Positions 16,057 through 24,600 of a stretch of DNA of 33,337 nucleotides are shown here, one piece after another (within the stretch, counting starts at the first letter, position 1; every line of letters begins with the position of its first letter). The notes below the pieces were generated by a model. The model saw only the letters and a list, made by a program, of their open reading frames with translations. It was not told the DNA's origin and ran no database searches. Source of the stretch: Bowdeniella nasicola (GTDB lineage Bacteria > Actinomycetota > Actinomycetes > Actinomycetales > Actinomycetaceae); assembly GCA_030537895.1 (NCBI GenBank), contig JAUNVA010000020.1, forward strand, positions 1 through 33,337, in the 5' to 3' direction. The position numbers and the translations under genes were made by a program.

Positions 16057-16101
16057 GCGCTCATCCTCTCAAACGAGTAATCGCCTGTGCGCCCCTGCCG
16101 G

Positions 16102-19100
16102 CTAGGCACCGAGGCTCCCAAAGACGTCGGGGTGGGCGCGGACGATCTCCTCGGGGGTGCCCGCCACGCTGAGCGCGCGCCAACCGGAGAAGGCGAGCAC
16201 CTGCTGCTCGGTGACGCTGAACTCGCGTCCGACCGCGAGGGCGAGGTGCTGCGAACCGTAGACCAGGTCGACGGTGATCCCCGCGATGGCCTGCTCCGTC
16301 CCGTCCGGGCTGTTGAGACCCTTCTCCTCGAGGTAGTGCAGCAGGAGCTCGGCCCCGCTCTGCTCGGATGCGGGGCGGCTCTCCGCTTCCGGGTCCGCCG
16401 GGGCATGGCGGCTACTGGCGTTCTCGCCGCCGTCCGTTCCCGGACGGGGGTCGGGGCCGCCCGAGTCGCCCTCGGCCGGTCCGTTCGAGCCGCCGTCGGC
16501 CGGTCCATCCTCGCCCGCCACGGTGCCGCGCGCGATCCGCATCAGTACGTCGCGGGCCTGGGCGCGGTCGAGTTCCTCGTGGATGCTCTGGTTGTAGAAG
16601 GCGAGCAGGCACCGGTAGCAGGCCCGGGTGCAGGCACCGCCCATATCCTCACCGGTATCGGGATCCACGTGGATGAGGCGCAGCGCCTCGCGTGCCGCAC
16701 GCGGCAGGGCATCCGGGGTCGTCGCGATTCGACGCAGCACGCCGGCCCCGCCCTCGGCCGCCTCGGTGAACATAATCCGGGTGGGCCCGGCCTCGTTCGG
16801 CAGGAGCGTGGAGTCGAGCTCATTTTCTTCGAGCTGGAAGGCCAGCTCGATGCCCCGCTCCAGTGCCGTCTGCACGCTCACCGCGCGGGTGTCGCTGGCA
16901 CGCTGGCGCCACGTGAGGATCGCCGTACTGAGGTGGTCCTCCACGTAGGGGATCACCCGCGGGATCGAGCGGGCGTCCTCCGGGTTTTCTTCGCGGCGCG
17001 CCTCGACCTTCTTCTCGGAGAGCCACTGGCCGGTGTCGAGGTCGAGGAAGAAGCCGTGCTGGTCCTTGCGGGCCCGCCGGCGCAGCCCGATGTTAATCGA
17101 GCGGATCTGGGCCGAATCCCCGTAGTCGATGGTGAGCGGACCGCCGTCGTCCACGGCATACCCGTCCCCGCCGATGAGGCGCGCGCTGAGGTAGCCGGGA
17201 TCCCCCGGGTGGCGTCCAATGAAGCGGTAGGAGGTGAGGGTCTCGAACCCCGCGCGCTGCCGCTCCTCCTCATTGGTGCCGATTCGATCCCGGCGGCGCG
17301 TGACGACCAGCTGCATCTGCATGGCCCGCTTGAGGGGTGAGGCGAGCGGGGCGTCGCAGTAGGCACACACCGACACGTCCGGACTGACGAGGTTGTCGTA
17401 ACCGCACTGCTCGCACCGGGCGAGGTCGCGCAGGATTGAATTGTGCTGGCCCGGGGTGCTGGAACCCGCGGGCAGGTTCGTGCGCTCCACCGAATAGCGG
17501 GCGCCCTCGTGGTAGATGAAGGCGTGCGGACCGAACTCCCGCAGCGCGAGGAAACGCGGGCGCTGGATCCAAGTGCCGTGCCGGTTGCGACGCCCCGCAC
17601 CGCGCTGGCCGGGGATGTAGGCCGCGAGGGGCAGGCGCGGGAAGGCGTAGCCCGGCAGAAATCCCTCGGACGCGAGGTAGCGGTAGGGGTAGAAGTCCGA
17701 GAAGGCGTTCGGGTTGTGACGCGAATTGAAGAGGAGCTCGAGCTGCCGCCCGGCTTGCTGGTAGCGTTCGTTCGCGCCGTCGCGCTCGGCCTGGGGAAGC
17801 CGGAAATCGCTCGTGAGCGCGTGGGCCTCCTCGCGTTGACTGGTGCACACGTTCACGAGGTGGCGCCACCGCTCCAGCGCCCGGTCGAGGCTGTCGACCG
17901 CGCCGTCAATCGTGGCCTCCAGCCAGCGCTCACTCCACCACGAGGAGTCCGCGAGCTCGGCCCGAAGCGGGGCGAGCATCTGTTCGCACGCCTCGCGGGT
18001 CCGCTGCGCGACGCCGGGATGGGTGAGCTCGGCACGAATGGCCTTCTTGAGCGGCCACTCGGGCCCACCACCATCGACGAGGTCGCCGAGGGTGGCGCCA
18101 AACCCCACCCCCGTTTCCGCGAGCCAGACGGCGTGCACGTGGGAGGTGAGCAGCGCCTCGCTCGTCAGGTCGAGCCGTGGCGGGACGACCCGCCCGGAGA
18201 CCATCTCTCCGGGGCGCTCGAAATAGTAGGCGTCATGGGCGTTGCCGGACGCGCAGTAGGTGACAACGAGCGCCGCCTGGCCCGACCGTCCCGCCCGGCC
18301 TGAGCGCTGCACGTAGTTCGCGGGCGTCGGCGGAACGTTGCGCATGAGGACGGCGTTCAGGGAGGAGATGTCCACGCCGAGCTCCATCGTGGGTGAACAG
18401 TAGAGCAGCGGCAGGCGCCCCTCCCGGAAATCGTTCTCCCGCTCGGCGCGGTCCTCGGGTGCCACCTGCGCCGTATGTTCCCGGGCGTAGGTGCCTGCCA
18501 GGCGGGTGTCCTCGTTTTGATAGAGATGCTGGTAGTAGGACGAGACGACCGGAGGCGAGTCGATGGCGACGGTGCGCCGCACCGGATCGGCCGGCGCGCC
18601 GGGATTCTCACTCACCGTGATCTCGAGAATCGAGCGGTTGATGCGGTACTTTGTGCGCCCACTGTCGTGGGTCCTGGTGAGCAGCCCCGCGTCGGTCAGG
18701 ATCGTGAGGAGCGCCTCCATTGCGGCGTCGAAGTCATTCTCCTCGAGTGTCTCGCCTTCGGGGACGAGCTCGCGCCTCAACCATCGGCCGAACTGGGAGC
18801 GGTAGGACAGCCCGATCGTTTCCTCGTATCGCGAGAAGCCGCTCGCGGATCCCACGACGGCGTAGCCCGGCCGCAGGCGCGCGGCATCGTCGAGGGCCCA
18901 CAGCGGCATGAGGGCGTCGCTCGACTGTCGTTTCAAGTCTTCGAATGCGCCGTCACTGAGTTCTTCGCACTCGATCGCGAGCGCACGCCGGATCTCATCA
19001 AGCAGAGTTCGTACCAGGTATTCGCGTTCCTCGCGCGTCAGGCGCGCGAGTGGCTCAGGGGCCGCGCGCCAGGCATCCTCGCGCTGCACCACTTCCGCGA

Positions 19101-21318
19101 GACCCGCGTAGGTGATCGCCACCAAGCCGCTCATCTCCAGGCTCGGCATCGTGACCCGCCATCCGCGGCGCAGCTCGCTGAACGCTCGGTATTCGAGCAC
19201 TCTGGCAAAGATGCGGTCCACGCGTTCGGGGCGAGCATCGCGCACGTTCAGGCGGTAGTGCGCGGGGTCAAGATTGAGGGCCTGGACCAGGGTGCGATGA
19301 AAGTCGACGACGGGCAGGCACCGCTCGGTTGCGTTGCGCGCCGCGTGGAAGATGGCGCGCCGGAGCAGGACCGTGAGCACGAAGTCGTTGAGGTGTCCCG
19401 CCTGGAGGGCCGCGTCCTGGCGGGCGTCGACGAACGCGAGGAGCTTATCCGCCTCGCGCGGCACGTCGGCTTCCCTCAGCAGGCGGATCATGCCGAGGGA
19501 CAGCGCCGTGGTAGCCGAGGAACGCCCCTCGACGTTCAGTGCCGCGACCTTAGCGAATTCTTGGAGATGTGCCTGGTGGTAGTGGGTGCCGCAGCTCAGG
19601 CAGAAACGGAGCTTGCGGGGGATCCACGCGGCCTCGACGCCCGCGGTCTCTCGGCTCGAGCCCCGCTGGGGCAGGTCGGCCTGCGTGCCGTCGACGTCGA
19701 GGCGCAGCGCCGCGGGCACGTGAGCGGGGTTGCGCGGCTTACGCGTGTGTGGATTGAGCATCGATTCGGGCAGGCGATCGATCACCTCTCCCGGTTCGCT
19801 CGGCCAGGGGTCGCTCGCGGAGATGAAGAGGTAGCCGTCGTCCTCGCTCATCGTGCGAAGCTCGGAGCGCGCGACAAACGTGCCGTCGGCGGAACGTTGC
19901 GCCATGAGGTATTCCTTGCCGCATACGCGGCAGAAGGCGAGGGGGTAGAGCCGGCGCATCCGAGTGGAGTCCTCCCGCGGCGCGATCATCACCTCGTAGT
20001 CGTGGGTGATCTCGCGGTTCGCCTCACTCTCCAACGTCACGTAGACGGAGGCGCCCTTCGAGATGAACTGGTGCAGGCGGAAAGCGAACAGGGGCCGACC
20101 GGTCGCTGGGTTCGTGGTCTGCGTGCCAGCAAGCAGGATCGCTTCCAACGCGGCAGTGCAGTCCTCAGTATCGAGACCGGTATCGTCCGCTAGCCGCTGC
20201 GCCGCATTGACGAGGGTCTCGGGTTCTTGACGCACCAACCGATCAGTCACTGGGTGGTGCATCACGCCAAATGTGGATTCCACCCAGGCCGCGAACGGAT
20301 CCGCGAGCAGCTCGACCTCGTCGGCACGGCTGCCGGCGGCACGCTCCACCCAGGCCGCGACCGATTCGCGCAGGTGGTTTCCGTCGTCGTCGGCCACCGT
20401 GGCCCGCTCGAGGGTCTCGCCGATCACCTGGGCGGGTGCGACGTCGGTGCCGAAGAGCTTAGCGGCAACAGCGGCGACGGATTCGGCCGCTTCGCGTGGA
20501 TCGTCGGAGGAGGACATCGTGGCGGAGGTCCCGACACACACGACGTTCTCGCTCGCCCCCGTCGCCTGCTTCACGCGGCGCACGAGCATCGCGATATCAG
20601 CCCCCTGGCGGCCGCGGTAGGTGTGCAGCTCGTCGAGCACGAGGTAGGCGAGGTTCGCACCCGCGATGAGGGAGTCCCGTTCGCCCGGGCGGGTCAGTAA
20701 GTATTCGAGCATCACGTGGTTGGTGAGCAGGATGTCCGGCGGGGTCTGCCGCATGCGTGTGCGTTCATCCTCGTCCTCCTGACCTGTGTACAGGCCGTAG
20801 GTCACCCCGTGCGCGTTACTCCTGCCGAGATACTTGTCGAGCTCCTCGAGCTGGGAGTTCGCGAGCGCATTCATCGGGTAGACGATGATCGCCCGAATCC
20901 CCTGGCCGCTGCCCTCGCGGAGCACCGTGTTGACCGCCGGGATCATGTAGGCGAGCGACTTGCCAGACCCCGTGCCCGTGGTGAGGACGAAGGACTCGCG
21001 GCGGTGAGCCGCGCGGATCGCCTCCGACTGGTGGGCATACAGGCGCAGCGGCTCACCATTCGCCGTGAAGAGGCTGGCGATGCGAGCATCGAGGACGCCC
21101 TCATCACACAGCTCAGCGATCGAATCACCGGGGGCGTACGTCGGGTTCAGCTGGAGGAAGGGGGCGGGCCATTGGCGGCCCTCCTCGGTGGTGGCGGTGA
21201 CGAAATCCCGGATCCGGGGATCGGCAACCGTGAAGGACCCCTCGGTGAAGGACTTGTAGTCCTCAATGAGTTTTCTGTGGAGAGAAAAGACATCGAAGCT
21301 CGTCGTTGCAGCCGTCAT
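16102..21318 (-). CDS. Giant COG1205-type DEAD/DEAH helicase with DUF1998 domain (DruE/DrmAB-like)
   Basis: A 1738-residue protein and first gene of the operon. The first RecA lobe holds TTGTGSGKS (113-121), YPMNALANSQ (147-156), DELH (229-232) and GTSATM (263-268). The second lobe ends near LGVDISSLNAVL and YVQRSGRAGRSG (about 1000-1013). Cys pairs occur at about 461 (CRVCG), 573 (CLSCG), and 1303-1318 (CEQCG, CAYC). The DUF1998 part lies around 1515-1590, with TEAAEGGAGVLRR and ACTRACYRCL. An acidic, Gly/Pro-rich linker (about 1595-1648) leads to a small final domain. Architecture fits Druantia DruE, or a single protein covering DISARM DrmA plus DrmB. GGGAG lies 8 bases before the ATG. Its exact DNA substrate is unknown. 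Confidence 0.88.
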   Translation of the reverse strand: MTAATTSFDVFSLHRKLIEDYKSFTEGSFTVADPRIRDFVTATTEEGRQWPAPFLQLNPTYAPGDSIAELCDEGVLDARIASLFTANGEPLRLYAHQSEAIRAAHRRESFVLTTGTGSGKSLAYMIPAVNTVLREGSGQGIRAIIVYPMNALANSQLEELDKYLGRSNAHGVTYGLYTGQEDEDERTRMRQTPPDILLTNHVMLEYLLTRPGERDSLIAGANLAYLVLDELHTYRGRQGADIAMLVRRVKQATGASENVVCVGTSATMSSSDDPREAAESVAAVAAKLFGTDVAPAQVIGETLERATVADDDGNHLRESVAAWVERAAGSRADEVELLADPFAAWVESTFGVMHHPVTDRLVRQEPETLVNAAQRLADDTGLDTEDCTAALEAILLAGTQTTNPATGRPLFAFRLHQFISKGASVYVTLESEANREITHDYEVMIAPREDSTRMRRLYPLAFCRVCGKEYLMAQRSADGTFVARSELRTMSEDDGYLFISASDPWPSEPGEVIDRLPESMLNPHTRKPRNPAHVPAALRLDVDGTQADLPQRGSSRETAGVEAAWIPRKLRFCLSCGTHYHQAHLQEFAKVAALNVEGRSSATTALSLGMIRLLREADVPREADKLLAFVDARQDAALQAGHLNDFVLTVLLRRAIFHAARNATERCLPVVDFHRTLVQALNLDPAHYRLNVRDARPERVDRIFARVLEYRAFSELRRGWRVTMPSLEMSGLVAITYAGLAEVVQREDAWRAAPEPLARLTREEREYLVRTLLDEIRRALAIECEELSDGAFEDLKRQSSDALMPLWALDDAARLRPGYAVVGSASGFSRYEETIGLSYRSQFGRWLRRELVPEGETLEENDFDAAMEALLTILTDAGLLTRTHDSGRTKYRINRSILEITVSENPGAPADPVRRTVAIDSPPVVSSYYQHLYQNEDTRLAGTYAREHTAQVAPEDRAERENDFREGRLPLLYCSPTMELGVDISSLNAVLMRNVPPTPANYVQRSGRAGRSGQAALVVTYCASGNAHDAYYFERPGEMVSGRVVPPRLDLTSEALLTSHVHAVWLAETGVGFGATLGDLVDGGGPEWPLKKAIRAELTHPGVAQRTREACEQMLAPLRAELADSSWWSERWLEATIDGAVDSLDRALERWRHLVNVCTSQREEAHALTSDFRLPQAERDGANERYQQAGRQLELLFNSRHNPNAFSDFYPYRYLASEGFLPGYAFPRLPLAAYIPGQRGAGRRNRHGTWIQRPRFLALREFGPHAFIYHEGARYSVERTNLPAGSSTPGQHNSILRDLARCEQCGYDNLVSPDVSVCAYCDAPLASPLKRAMQMQLVVTRRRDRIGTNEEERQRAGFETLTSYRFIGRHPGDPGYLSARLIGGDGYAVDDGGPLTIDYGDSAQIRSINIGLRRRARKDQHGFFLDLDTGQWLSEKKVEARREENPEDARSIPRVIPYVEDHLSTAILTWRQRASDTRAVSVQTALERGIELAFQLEENELDSTLLPNEAGPTRIMFTEAAEGGAGVLRRIATTPDALPRAAREALRLIHVDPDTGEDMGGACTRACYRCLLAFYNQSIHEELDRAQARDVLMRIARGTVAGEDGPADGGSNGPAEGDSGGPDPRPGTDGGENASSRHAPADPEAESRPASEQSGAELLLHYLEEKGLNSPDGTEQAIAGITVDLVYGSQHLALAVGREFSVTEQQVLAFSGWRALSVAGTPEEIVRAHPDVFGSLGA

Positions 21319-21346
21319 CGTTGCGCTCCCCCGGTCACTCCCGTCG

Positions 21347-21364
21347 CTTGTGCATTGTCACAAG
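21347..21364. promoter_or_regulatory. Palindrome upstream of the defence operon
   Basis: CTTGTG-CATTGT-CACAAG is a perfect 6-bp dyad with a 6-base spacer, 29-46 bases before the first helicase ATG. A -10-like TACACT on the minus strand (21363-21368) abuts it, with no convincing -35 box. It could be an operator for the operon; no regulator gene lies next to it. Confidence 0.35.
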
Positions 21365-21412
21365 TGTAGGGGCACGGGCACCGCGAGTGGGGGCACCATC
21401 GAAACCCGCCCT

Positions 21413-23005
21413 CTACGCGCCCGGGTCCGTCGGATCCGCTCCCGCTGCCCCGGCGGCGCGGCGCTCGGCCTCGTCGGTGATGTTCTTGGCCATCGCGGGG
21501 AAAATAAACCGATGGAAGGGCAGCACCGAGTACCAGTACAGGCGCCCCGAAAGCCCCGCGGGACGGTAGATGGCGCGCTGCGTGTAGACGCTGCCGCCGC
21601 CCGCACGTTCCTCGACCGCCAGTTCCAGCCAGGCGCGCCCGTTTACGCGCATGAGGGCGCGCAGCATCACGCTGCAGCCCGGCGTGATCGCCTCGACGCG
21701 CCACCAGTCCACGCGGTCGCCGAAGCGCAGATGGAGGGGGTCGCGCCGCCCTCCCAGGCCCGGACCACCAACGAGGCGGTCCATCCACCCGCGGATGCGC
21801 CACAGGAGGGGAGCCGAGTACCAGCCGTGCTGACCGCCGATCCCTTCGATAACCTGCCAGACCGTGGCGGCATCAACATCCGTCTCGCGGGTCTGCGCAT
21901 CGACATACACCGCGCCACCCGACCACTGAGGGTCGGTCGGAAGGGCGGTCGCGGCGTCGTCGTCGCCCGATTCTTCGGCCTCGTCATACCACGTGGTCGG
22001 GACGATCCCCGCGCGGTCCTTCGCAAGCGCGCGCACGACCGCAGCCCGATAGCCGATGAACCCGCCGGGTGGATCCGGGATGATCTCGGCGATCCGGTGA
22101 TCCGCGGTGACGGCGTCCTCACTCATGGAGCGGGCGAGCGGGATCGCGAGGCGGCGCGGGATCGGAGTCACGAGCCCCACCCACCAACCGGCCGTCTCAA
22201 CGAAGGGCACGGGCAGCGTCTGCACCACACGGCGCAGGCCCCGCACCCGGCCGTACTCGGTGAGGAGTTGGCCAAACTCGTAGACCTCACCGCACCCGAT
22301 GTCGAGGGTGTCGTTCACGGTCTCGGTGAGACCGCAGGCCTTCGTCAGGTAGTACAGGGCGTCACACACCGCGATGGGTTCAATACGGTTCGTGATCCAG
22401 CGCGGCGCCAGCATGACGGGGAGGCGTTCGGTCAGGTGCCGAATGATCTCAAAGGGGGCCGAACCCGAGCCGATAATGACGCCGGCGCGCAGCACGAGCG
22501 CGGGCGTGCGGGCCGCGAGCAGGACTCGCCCCACGTTCGTCCGGCTGCGCATATGCGCGCTCATCGCGTGCGCTTCACGCTCCGGTACCAGGCCCGATAG
22601 GTAGACGATCTGGCGCACCCCCGCCCGGTCTGCCGCCGCCGCGAGGTTCGTGGCCCCGCGAGTCTCCATATCCTCAAAGTCGGATTCCTCCGCCATCGAG
22701 TGCACGAGATAAAGGACGACGTCCACGCCGCGGCACGCCTCGGTCAGGGAGTCGGCGTCGTCCAGGTCCGCTTCGACCTTCTCGACGTCGTCCGACCAGT
22801 CGAATGCCTCGAGCTTCTGTAGCGAGCGCGACGCCGCCCGCACGGAGTGCCCTTCCGCGAGCAGGGCAGGAATCAGGCGCCCACCGATGTAGCCGGTGGC
22901 GCCGGTCACCAGCACCCTCGAGCACATGCCGGGCCGCGGCATCTGCGGCACACACGGCCGCTCAATCGAGGCCTTATCGACGCTGAGGGCTGGATCCATC
23001 ACCAT
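21413..23005 (-). CDS. SDR-family NAD(P)-binding protein with C-terminal DUF2867
   Basis: Up to 530 residues. The Rossmann NAD(P) site VLVTGATGYIGG is at residues 31-42, and GVDVVLYLVHSM and VYLSGLVPE fit atypical/extended SDRs (NmrA/YbjT-like). The last 150 residues (WYSAPLLWRIRGWMDRLVGG, then WWRVEAITPG, and FHRFIFPAMAKNI) match the DUF2867 lipocalin/START-like domain often fused to such SDRs. The start is uncertain: ATG at 23005, or ATG at 22999 with GGGGA 7 bases before it. It lies between rplA and the defence operon on the same strand, 94 bases before the first helicase, so read-through into the operon is possible. Substrate unknown. Confidence 0.88.
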   Translation of the reverse strand: MVMDPALSVDKASIERPCVPQMPRPGMCSRVLVTGATGYIGGRLIPALLAEGHSVRAASRSLQKLEAFDWSDDVEKVEADLDDADSLTEACRGVDVVLYLVHSMAEESDFEDMETRGATNLAAAADRAGVRQIVYLSGLVPEREAHAMSAHMRSRTNVGRVLLAARTPALVLRAGVIIGSGSAPFEIIRHLTERLPVMLAPRWITNRIEPIAVCDALYYLTKACGLTETVNDTLDIGCGEVYEFGQLLTEYGRVRGLRRVVQTLPVPFVETAGWWVGLVTPIPRRLAIPLARSMSEDAVTADHRIAEIIPDPPGGFIGYRAAVVRALAKDRAGIVPTTWYDEAEESGDDDAATALPTDPQWSGGAVYVDAQTRETDVDAATVWQVIEGIGGQHGWYSAPLLWRIRGWMDRLVGGPGLGGRRDPLHLRFGDRVDWWRVEAITPGCSVMLRALMRVNGRAWLELAVEERAGGGSVYTQRAIYRPAGLSGRLYWYSVLPFHRFIFPAMAKNITDEAERRAAGAAGADPTDPGA

Positions 23006-23176
23006 GTCCCCACGCTACTGCAGGGGCAGCCCACCGCGGGATGCCCCGGCGGATTCCTCGCTCACCGTTGCCGGTGGCCGCGGCCCGTGCCGAGCCCGCA
23101 CGCCGCCCGGCACGGCGCAGCGCGAACGCGGGTCACCGTTCGGAACGCGGGCGGAACACCCGCCCCCGGACGCACG

Positions 23177-23211
23177 AGGCGGCCCCACAGCTCATCGCTG
23201 TGGGGCCGCCT
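23177..23211 (-). terminator. rplK-rplA terminator hairpin
   Basis: A perfect 15-bp stem (AGGCGGCCCCACAGC at 23177-23191, complement at 23197-23211) with a 5-base loop, 39 bases past the rplA stop. No U-run follows. The GCGGCCCC core recurs in the rplL terminator. The rest of the 23006-23250 gap shows nothing else clear. Confidence 0.75.
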
Positions 23212-23250
23212 GAAGTGTTGCCAACGCACGCCCGTGGCGGGCTGGCCTCC

Positions 23251-23967
23251 CTAGGAGGCGTCCTCCGAGGTGAGGTTGCGCGTCTTGGTGGCGTCCAGCG
23301 GAATGCCGGGGCCCATCGTCGTGGACATGACGGCCTTGCGGATGTAGCGGCCCTTGGAGGAGGCCGGCTTCAGGCGCAGGATCTCGTCAAGCACCGCGGC
23401 GTAGTTCTCCACCAGCTGCTCGGCACTGAAGGAGGCCTTGCCGATGATGAAGTGCAGGTTAGCGTGCTTGTCCACGCGGAACTCCACGCGACCGCCCTTG
23501 ATGTCGGACACGGCCTTCGCCACGTCCATCGTCACAGTGCCGGTCTTGGGGTTCGGCATGAGGCCGCGGGGGCCGAGCACGCGGCCGAGCCGGCCGACCT
23601 TGCCCATCATGTCCGGGGTGGCCACGGCGGCATCGAAGTCCGTGTAGCCCTTGGAGACCTTCTCAATCAGTTCGTCGCCGCCGACCTCGTCGGCGCCGGC
23701 GTCCAGTGCCTGCTGGGCGCGCTCACCAACGGCGAAGACCAGGACCCGGGCGGTCTTGCCGGTCCCGTGCGGCAGGTTGACGGTGCCACGCACCATCTGA
23801 TCGGCCTTACGGGGATCGACGCCAAGCCGGAAGGCGACGTCGACGGTGGAGTCGAAGTTGGTGGTGGCGGTCTCCTTCGCGATGCGCACGGCCTGAAGCG
23901 GCGCGTACACCTCGCCGGGGTGGATCTTCTCCAGCCCCTTCACGTATTTCTTGGTGCGCTTTGCCAT
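23251..23967 (-). CDS. rplA: 50S ribosomal protein L1
   Basis: A 238-residue protein beginning [15 protein letters not shown], with the family segments [19 protein letters not shown] and [18 protein letters not shown]1 binds 23S rRNA at the mobile stalk near the E site, and in many bacteria represses its own mRNA. AAGGAG lies 8 bases before the ATG. It follows rplK by 59 bases, and a strong hairpin follows. Normally rplJ-rplL is close by; here an SDR gene and the defence operon intervene. Confidence 0.99.
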   Translation of the reverse strand: MAKRTKKYVKGLEKIHPGEVYAPLQAVRIAKETATTNFDSTVDVAFRLGVDPRKADQMVRGTVNLPHGTGKTARVLVFAVGERAQQALDAGADEVGGDELIEKVSKGYTDFDAAVATPDMMGKVGRLGRVLGPRGLMPNPKTGTVTMDVAKAVSDIKGGRVEFRVDKHANLHFIIGKASFSAEQLVENYAAVLDEILRLKPASSKGRYIRKAVMSTTMGPGIPLDATKTRNLTSEDAS

Positions 23968-24026
23968 CTGCTGTTCTCCTTGCAGTCGTGGTGCGGAGCT
24001 GCGCGGCTCCTGCCACTGAGTGGGGT

Positions 24027-24458
24027 TTAGTTCTCGACCTCGATGCCCATGGAACGGGCGGTGCCGGCGATGATCTTCGCGGCGGCGTCGATGTCGTTGG
24101 CGTTCAGGTCCGCCATCTTGGTCTGAGCGATCTCCTCAACCTGGGCGCGGGTCAGCTTGCCGACCTTCTCCGTGTTGGGACGCCCGGAGGCCTTCTTCAG
24201 GCCGGCGGCCTTCTTGATGAGTTCCGCGGCGGGCGGCGTCTTCGTGATGAAGGTGAAGGAGCGGTCCTCGTAGACCGTGATCTCCACCGGCACGACGTTG
24301 CCGCGCTGCGACTCGGTCGCAGCGTTGTACGCCTTGCAGAACTCCATGATGTTGACGCCGTGCTGACCGAGCGCGGGACCGATCGGCGGGGCGGGGTTGG
24401 CCGCACCAGCCTGGATCTGGAGCTTGATCAGACCAGCGACCTTCTTCTTGGGAGCCAT
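24027..24458 (-). CDS. rplK: 50S ribosomal protein L11
   Basis: A 143-residue protein. The N-terminal domain ([22 protein letters not shown]...[10 protein letters not shown]) and the C-terminal rRNA-binding domain ([15 protein letters not shown], then [25 protein letters not shown]) are complete. L11 forms the GTPase-associated centre with the L10-L12 stalk. The leader between it and nusG has two hairpins and a promoter-like -10, so rplK-rplA can be transcribed separately from secE-nusG. Confidence 0.99.
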   Translation of the reverse strand: MAPKKKVAGLIKLQIQAGAANPAPPIGPALGQHGVNIMEFCKAYNAATESQRGNVVPVEITVYEDRSFTFITKTPPAAELIKKAAGLKKASGRPNTEKVGKLTRAQVEEIAQTKMADLNANDIDAAAKIIAGTARSMGIEVEN

Positions 24459-24490
24459 GTCGGGTCCTATCTGTTAACTATCTGTGGTTG

Positions 24491-24548
24491 CCGCCGGCAG
24501 GCACCGGCGGTGTCCTTCCGTTTGCGCGGAAGAGCCTAGGGAACTATA
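24491..24548 (-). promoter_or_regulatory. rplK-rplA promoter and structured leader
   Basis: TATAGT on the minus strand (24543-24548) is a good -10 box; no strong -35 is seen. The predicted leader of roughly 78 bases folds into two perfect hairpins: CTTCCG/CGGAAG (24515-24532) and CCGCCGG/CCGGCGG (24491-24510). Two ACAGATAG direct repeats then precede the start codon. The layout would suit L1 autoregulation, which is known in other bacteria, but an L1-binding motif was not demonstrated here. Confidence 0.45.
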
Positions 24549-24600
24549 GCCGAGATTCCCGCCATTTCGCACTGCGTGAAGGCGTGATCTCGGCCCTGGT

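Noticed and set aside
14539..16080. 513-residue plus-strand open frame
   Set aside because: Antisense shadow of the SNF2 helicase gene, with no recognisable motifs.
5710..21318. BREX or Pgl system
   Set aside because: The methylase is PglX-like, but no PglZ alkaline phosphatase, BrxC/PglY ATPase, BrxL or PglW kinase is encoded in the operon.
5710..21318. Canonical type I restriction-modification system
   Set aside because: There is no HsdR or HsdS, and the methylase is a 1323-residue Eco57I/PglX-type protein rather than HsdM.
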